Positions 62,331 to 64,000 of a stretch of 64,000 nucleotides of DNA are shown piece by piece. Numbering within the stretch: position 1 is the stretch's first letter; each line of letters begins with the position of its first letter. Where the stretch lies: contig JAKSBJ010000232.1 of the NCBI GenBank assembly GCA_022361195.1, positions 62,001 through 126,000 on the forward strand. The letters are read 5' to 3'. Origin of the DNA: Flavobacteriales bacterium. Its GTDB lineage: Bacteria > Bacteroidota > Bacteroidia > Flavobacteriales_D > Crocinitomicaceae. The notes under the pieces were generated by a model. That model was given only the letters and a program-made list of their open reading frames with translations, did not search any database and had not been told where the DNA came from. The position numbers were made by a program, and so were the translations under genes.

Positions 62331-63449
62331 ATGAGCAATTACGTTGTTTCAGCACGAAAATACAGACCGCAAACCTTTGATACGGTTGTGGGCCAGTCGG
62401 CCATTACCACTACTTTAAAAAACGCCATAAAGAACGATCATTTGGCACAAGCCTTTTTGTTCTTTGGCTCAAGAGGAGTTGGTAAAACCACAACTGCCCG
62501 AATTTTGGCTAAGACAATTAACTGTCTCAATTTATCGGAAAATACCGAACCGTGCAACAATTGCGAATCCTGTACTTCATTTAACGAGGGCCATTCGTTT
62601 AACATTCTGGAGTTAGATGCCGCTTCAAATAACTCGGTAGATGATATCCGAAATTTGATTGATCAGGTTAGGATTGCTCCTCAGTTAGGAAATCATAAAA
62701 TCTTCATCATCGATGAGGTTCATATGCTCTCTCAATCGGCCTTTAATGCCTTTCTAAAGACCTTGGAAGAGCCACCTGAGCATGCAGTTTTTATTCTGGC
62801 AACTACCGAAAAACATAAGATTCTTCCAACTATTCTATCTCGTTGTCAAATTTTTGATTTTCATCGAATTCAAATCGAAGACATTGTAGGACACTTAAAG
62901 AATATTGCTCAAAAAGAATCCATTAAAGTCGATGATAAAGCCCTTCATATCATTGGACAAAAAGCTGACGGGGCCTTGAGAGATGCACTTTCTATCTTCG
63001 ATCAGATTGCTTCATTTAGTAATAATAATTTGACCTATGAAGCGGTTCTGGAGAATCTGAATGTTTTGGATTACGACTATTACTTTAAGTTAGTTGAATT
63101 TGCTTTAGCTTCTAACATTGCTGAAGCTTTACTTTTATACGATGATATTTTATCCAAAGGATTTGACGGTAGTCAATTCTTAATTGGTTTATCGGAACAT
63201 TTAAGAGACCTTTTGGTTTGTAAAGATCCTAAAACGGTGGACCTATTAGACGTTCCAGCCGATATAAAGGGACGTTATTCGGAACAAGCTGCTCAAACTG
63301 AAAGTGAGTTTATTTTAGTAGCTCTGGATTTAATTAGAGATACGGAGATTAACTATCGTGCCAGTAAAAACAAGCGATTGAGTGTAGAGATTTGCCTCAT
63401 GAAATTTTGTTCGATCATGGCTAACATAAAAAAGGAGGTTGTATCCTAG
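62331..63449 (+). CDS. dnaX: DNA polymerase III gamma/tau subunit, zero-frame (short) product
   Basis: The zero frame encodes 372 residues of the clamp-loader motor, starting at ATG 62331. AAA+ features are complete: Walker A GSRGVGKTTTAR near residue 45, a four-Cys zinc module (INC...CNNCESC near 65-82), Walker B IFIIDEVHM near 122, the sensor/Ser-Arg-Cys arginine-finger segment ILSRCQIFDF near 170, and domain III up to about residue 360. It stops at TAG 63447-63449, which is where gamma-like proteins end. A slippery A-AAA-AAG at 63428-63434 precedes the stop and opens a -1 frame with the missing C-terminal part. A genuine frameshift mutation is the alternative. Confidence 0.92.
   Translation: MSNYVVSARKYRPQTFDTVVGQSAITTTLKNAIKNDHLAQAFLFFGSRGVGKTTTARILAKTINCLNLSENTEPCNNCESCTSFNEGHSFNILELDAASNNSVDDIRNLIDQVRIAPQLGNHKIFIIDEVHMLSQSAFNAFLKTLEEPPEHAVFILATTEKHKILPTILSRCQIFDFHRIQIEDIVGHLKNIAQKESIKVDDKALHIIGQKADGALRDALSIFDQIASFSNNNLTYEAVLENLNVLDYDYYFKLVEFALASNIAEALLLYDDILSKGFDGSQFLIGLSEHLRDLLVCKDPKTVDLLDVPADIKGRYSEQAAQTESEFILVALDLIRDTEINYRASKNKRLSVEICLMKFCSIMANIKKEVVS
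63428..63434 (+). other. Slippery heptamer A-AAA-AAG for -1 frameshifting
   Basis: The zero frame reads ATA AAA AAG GAG, so the heptamer A AAA AAG is in the exact X-XXY-YYZ register used by E. coli dnaX. GGAGG follows at once, and a small AGGA/TCCT hairpin (63433-63436 with 63444-63447) overlaps it. The zero frame ends 13 bases after the heptamer. A seventh A in the run would make one continuous frame, so an indel is the simple alternative. Confidence 0.6.
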
Positions 63450-64000
63450 ACTTTAGAAACATAGTAATCATTCCTTTTGAAGGTCAGGCTGAAAAGGGGG
63501 CTACGACTGCTGCAGCGCAACCAGCCGTTCAAACGCAAAGAGCTATTGTCTCAGCTCATACCGCTCCAGCCCAGGCGAATCGTCCCAAATTAACAGCTGT
63601 TCGGACTTCAGCCAAGCTAAAAACTACCCATTTAGGAATCAAGGATATTCTTGAACCTAAAAAAGCCACTAGTGAACAAAATGCGATAAAGAAGGAACTT
63701 CGTTCAAACGACTTCACCTTTGAAGACTTAAAACTGGCATGGCATGGATATGCCTTAAAGGTCAAACGTGAAGGTAGAAATAGAATTCACGCTACTTTAA
63801 CCACCTCCCCCCTCACCATGACCTCTGATTATCGTTTGAAATTAGAGATCGGTTCTGCTCAAAAGCATGACATTGAAAACGAAAAAATTCCTTTGGTTGA
63901 ATACCTTAGAAATGAAGTTAAAAATGATCATCTATCTTTTGAATACGAAGTAATTGAGTTGGAAAAAATTGTAGTAAACGACAGCAAATCAACTTTTGAC
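63434..64000 (+). CDS. dnaX: DnaX C-terminal (tau) part in the -1 frame, cut by window edge
   Basis: After the slip the frame continues with GGA GGT TGT and stays open for 189 codons to the end of the window. The product is a Ala/Pro/Gln-rich linker (AAAQPAVQTQRAIV, AQANRPKL) followed by a segment that looks like the DnaX domain V region: LRSNDFTFEDLKLAWHGYAL, then DYRLKLEIGSAQKHDIENEKI. In relatives these parts follow the motor domain in one frame. No start codon suits separate translation, so it is best read as the tau tail reached by -1 frameshifting. It is truncated at 64000. Confidence 0.75.

Noticed and set aside
63556-63765. Minus-strand frame of 69 codons in the dnaX tail
   Set aside because: It is the shadow of the open -1 frame that encodes a DnaX-like domain.
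1-64000. CRISPR arrays, prophage, IS elements, tRNA and rRNA genes
   Set aside because: No regularly spaced repeats, integrase, transposase, phage structural genes or tRNA/rRNA signatures were seen.

Overview
The window is 64 kb of AT-rich chromosome from a member of the Bacteroidota, most probably a marine or aquatic Flavobacteriales-type organism. The evidence is direct. Several secreted proteins end in a type IX secretion (T9SS) sorting domain with a YPNPA or FPNPA motif. Many lipoproteins carry Bacteroidota-style lipoboxes. Promoters resemble TTG-N19/20-TAnnTTTG, Shine-Dalgarno sites are mostly absent, and the gene content is typical of the phylum: a FecA-like TonB receptor, Omp28-like proteins, DUF4249, DUF4856, DUF547 and GH92. 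There is no prophage, insertion sequence, CRISPR array, tRNA or rRNA that I can see.

Layout. 0-8 kb: an N-acyltransferase of the glycine-lipid type, a DUF4249 lipoprotein, a rhodanese lipoprotein, a LOG-family protein, and an ABC exporter operon translationally coupled to a LolA-like periplasmic protein. 7.4-8 kb: an unusually hairpin-rich interval ending in a strong terminator. 8-14 kb: an AraC regulator, a secreted TPR protein overlapping a twitch-type radical SAM enzyme, a DUF547 protein, and a secreted M43 metalloprotease. 14.4-14.5 kb: a probable small RNA. 14.7-22.6 kb: lpdA, a collagen/glycine-rich lipoprotein coupled to an M61 peptidase, RidA, a glycine-rich T9SS adhesin-like protein, and a TrpG/PabA amidotransferase. 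22.57-22.82 kb: a strongly structured, apparently unclassified RNA. 22.8-28.7 kb: a lytic transglycosylase, a DUF1801 protein, and two tandem Omp28-like T9SS proteins. 28.8-34 kb: a tightly packed surface-polysaccharide operon. 34.2-39.5 kb: a mannoside-utilisation operon (MFS transporter, ROK kinase, GH92 mannosidase). 39.5-45.6 kb: a DUF4856-imelysin-HTTM-TonB receptor operon. 45.7-56.7 kb: T9SS and hypothetical proteins, a giant alpha-2-macroglobulin lipoprotein, a transglutaminase-like membrane protein, hydroxyacyl-CoA dehydrogenase and a GIY-YIG-like protein. 56.9-62.1 kb: a TPR-PAS-GAF-SpoIIE signalling protein and the rpsF-rpsR-rplI operon. 62.3-64 kb: dnaX.

The most interesting signals are not ordinary genes. 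(1) dnaX has a stop codon after 372 codons. A perfect A-AAA-AAG slippery heptamer lies just before it, and the -1 frame stays open to the window edge with a DnaX-like C-terminal domain. This is either programmed frameshifting with the roles of the two frames reversed relative to E. coli, or a one-base loss in an A run. (2) The 22.6 kb intergenic region can fold into nested long-range helices with at least four perfect hairpins and has its own promoter-like box. (3) The 7.5-7.9 kb and 14.4-14.55 kb intervals are further candidate RNA genes with their own terminators. All RNA folds were found by eye; none has been tested by covariance or expression.
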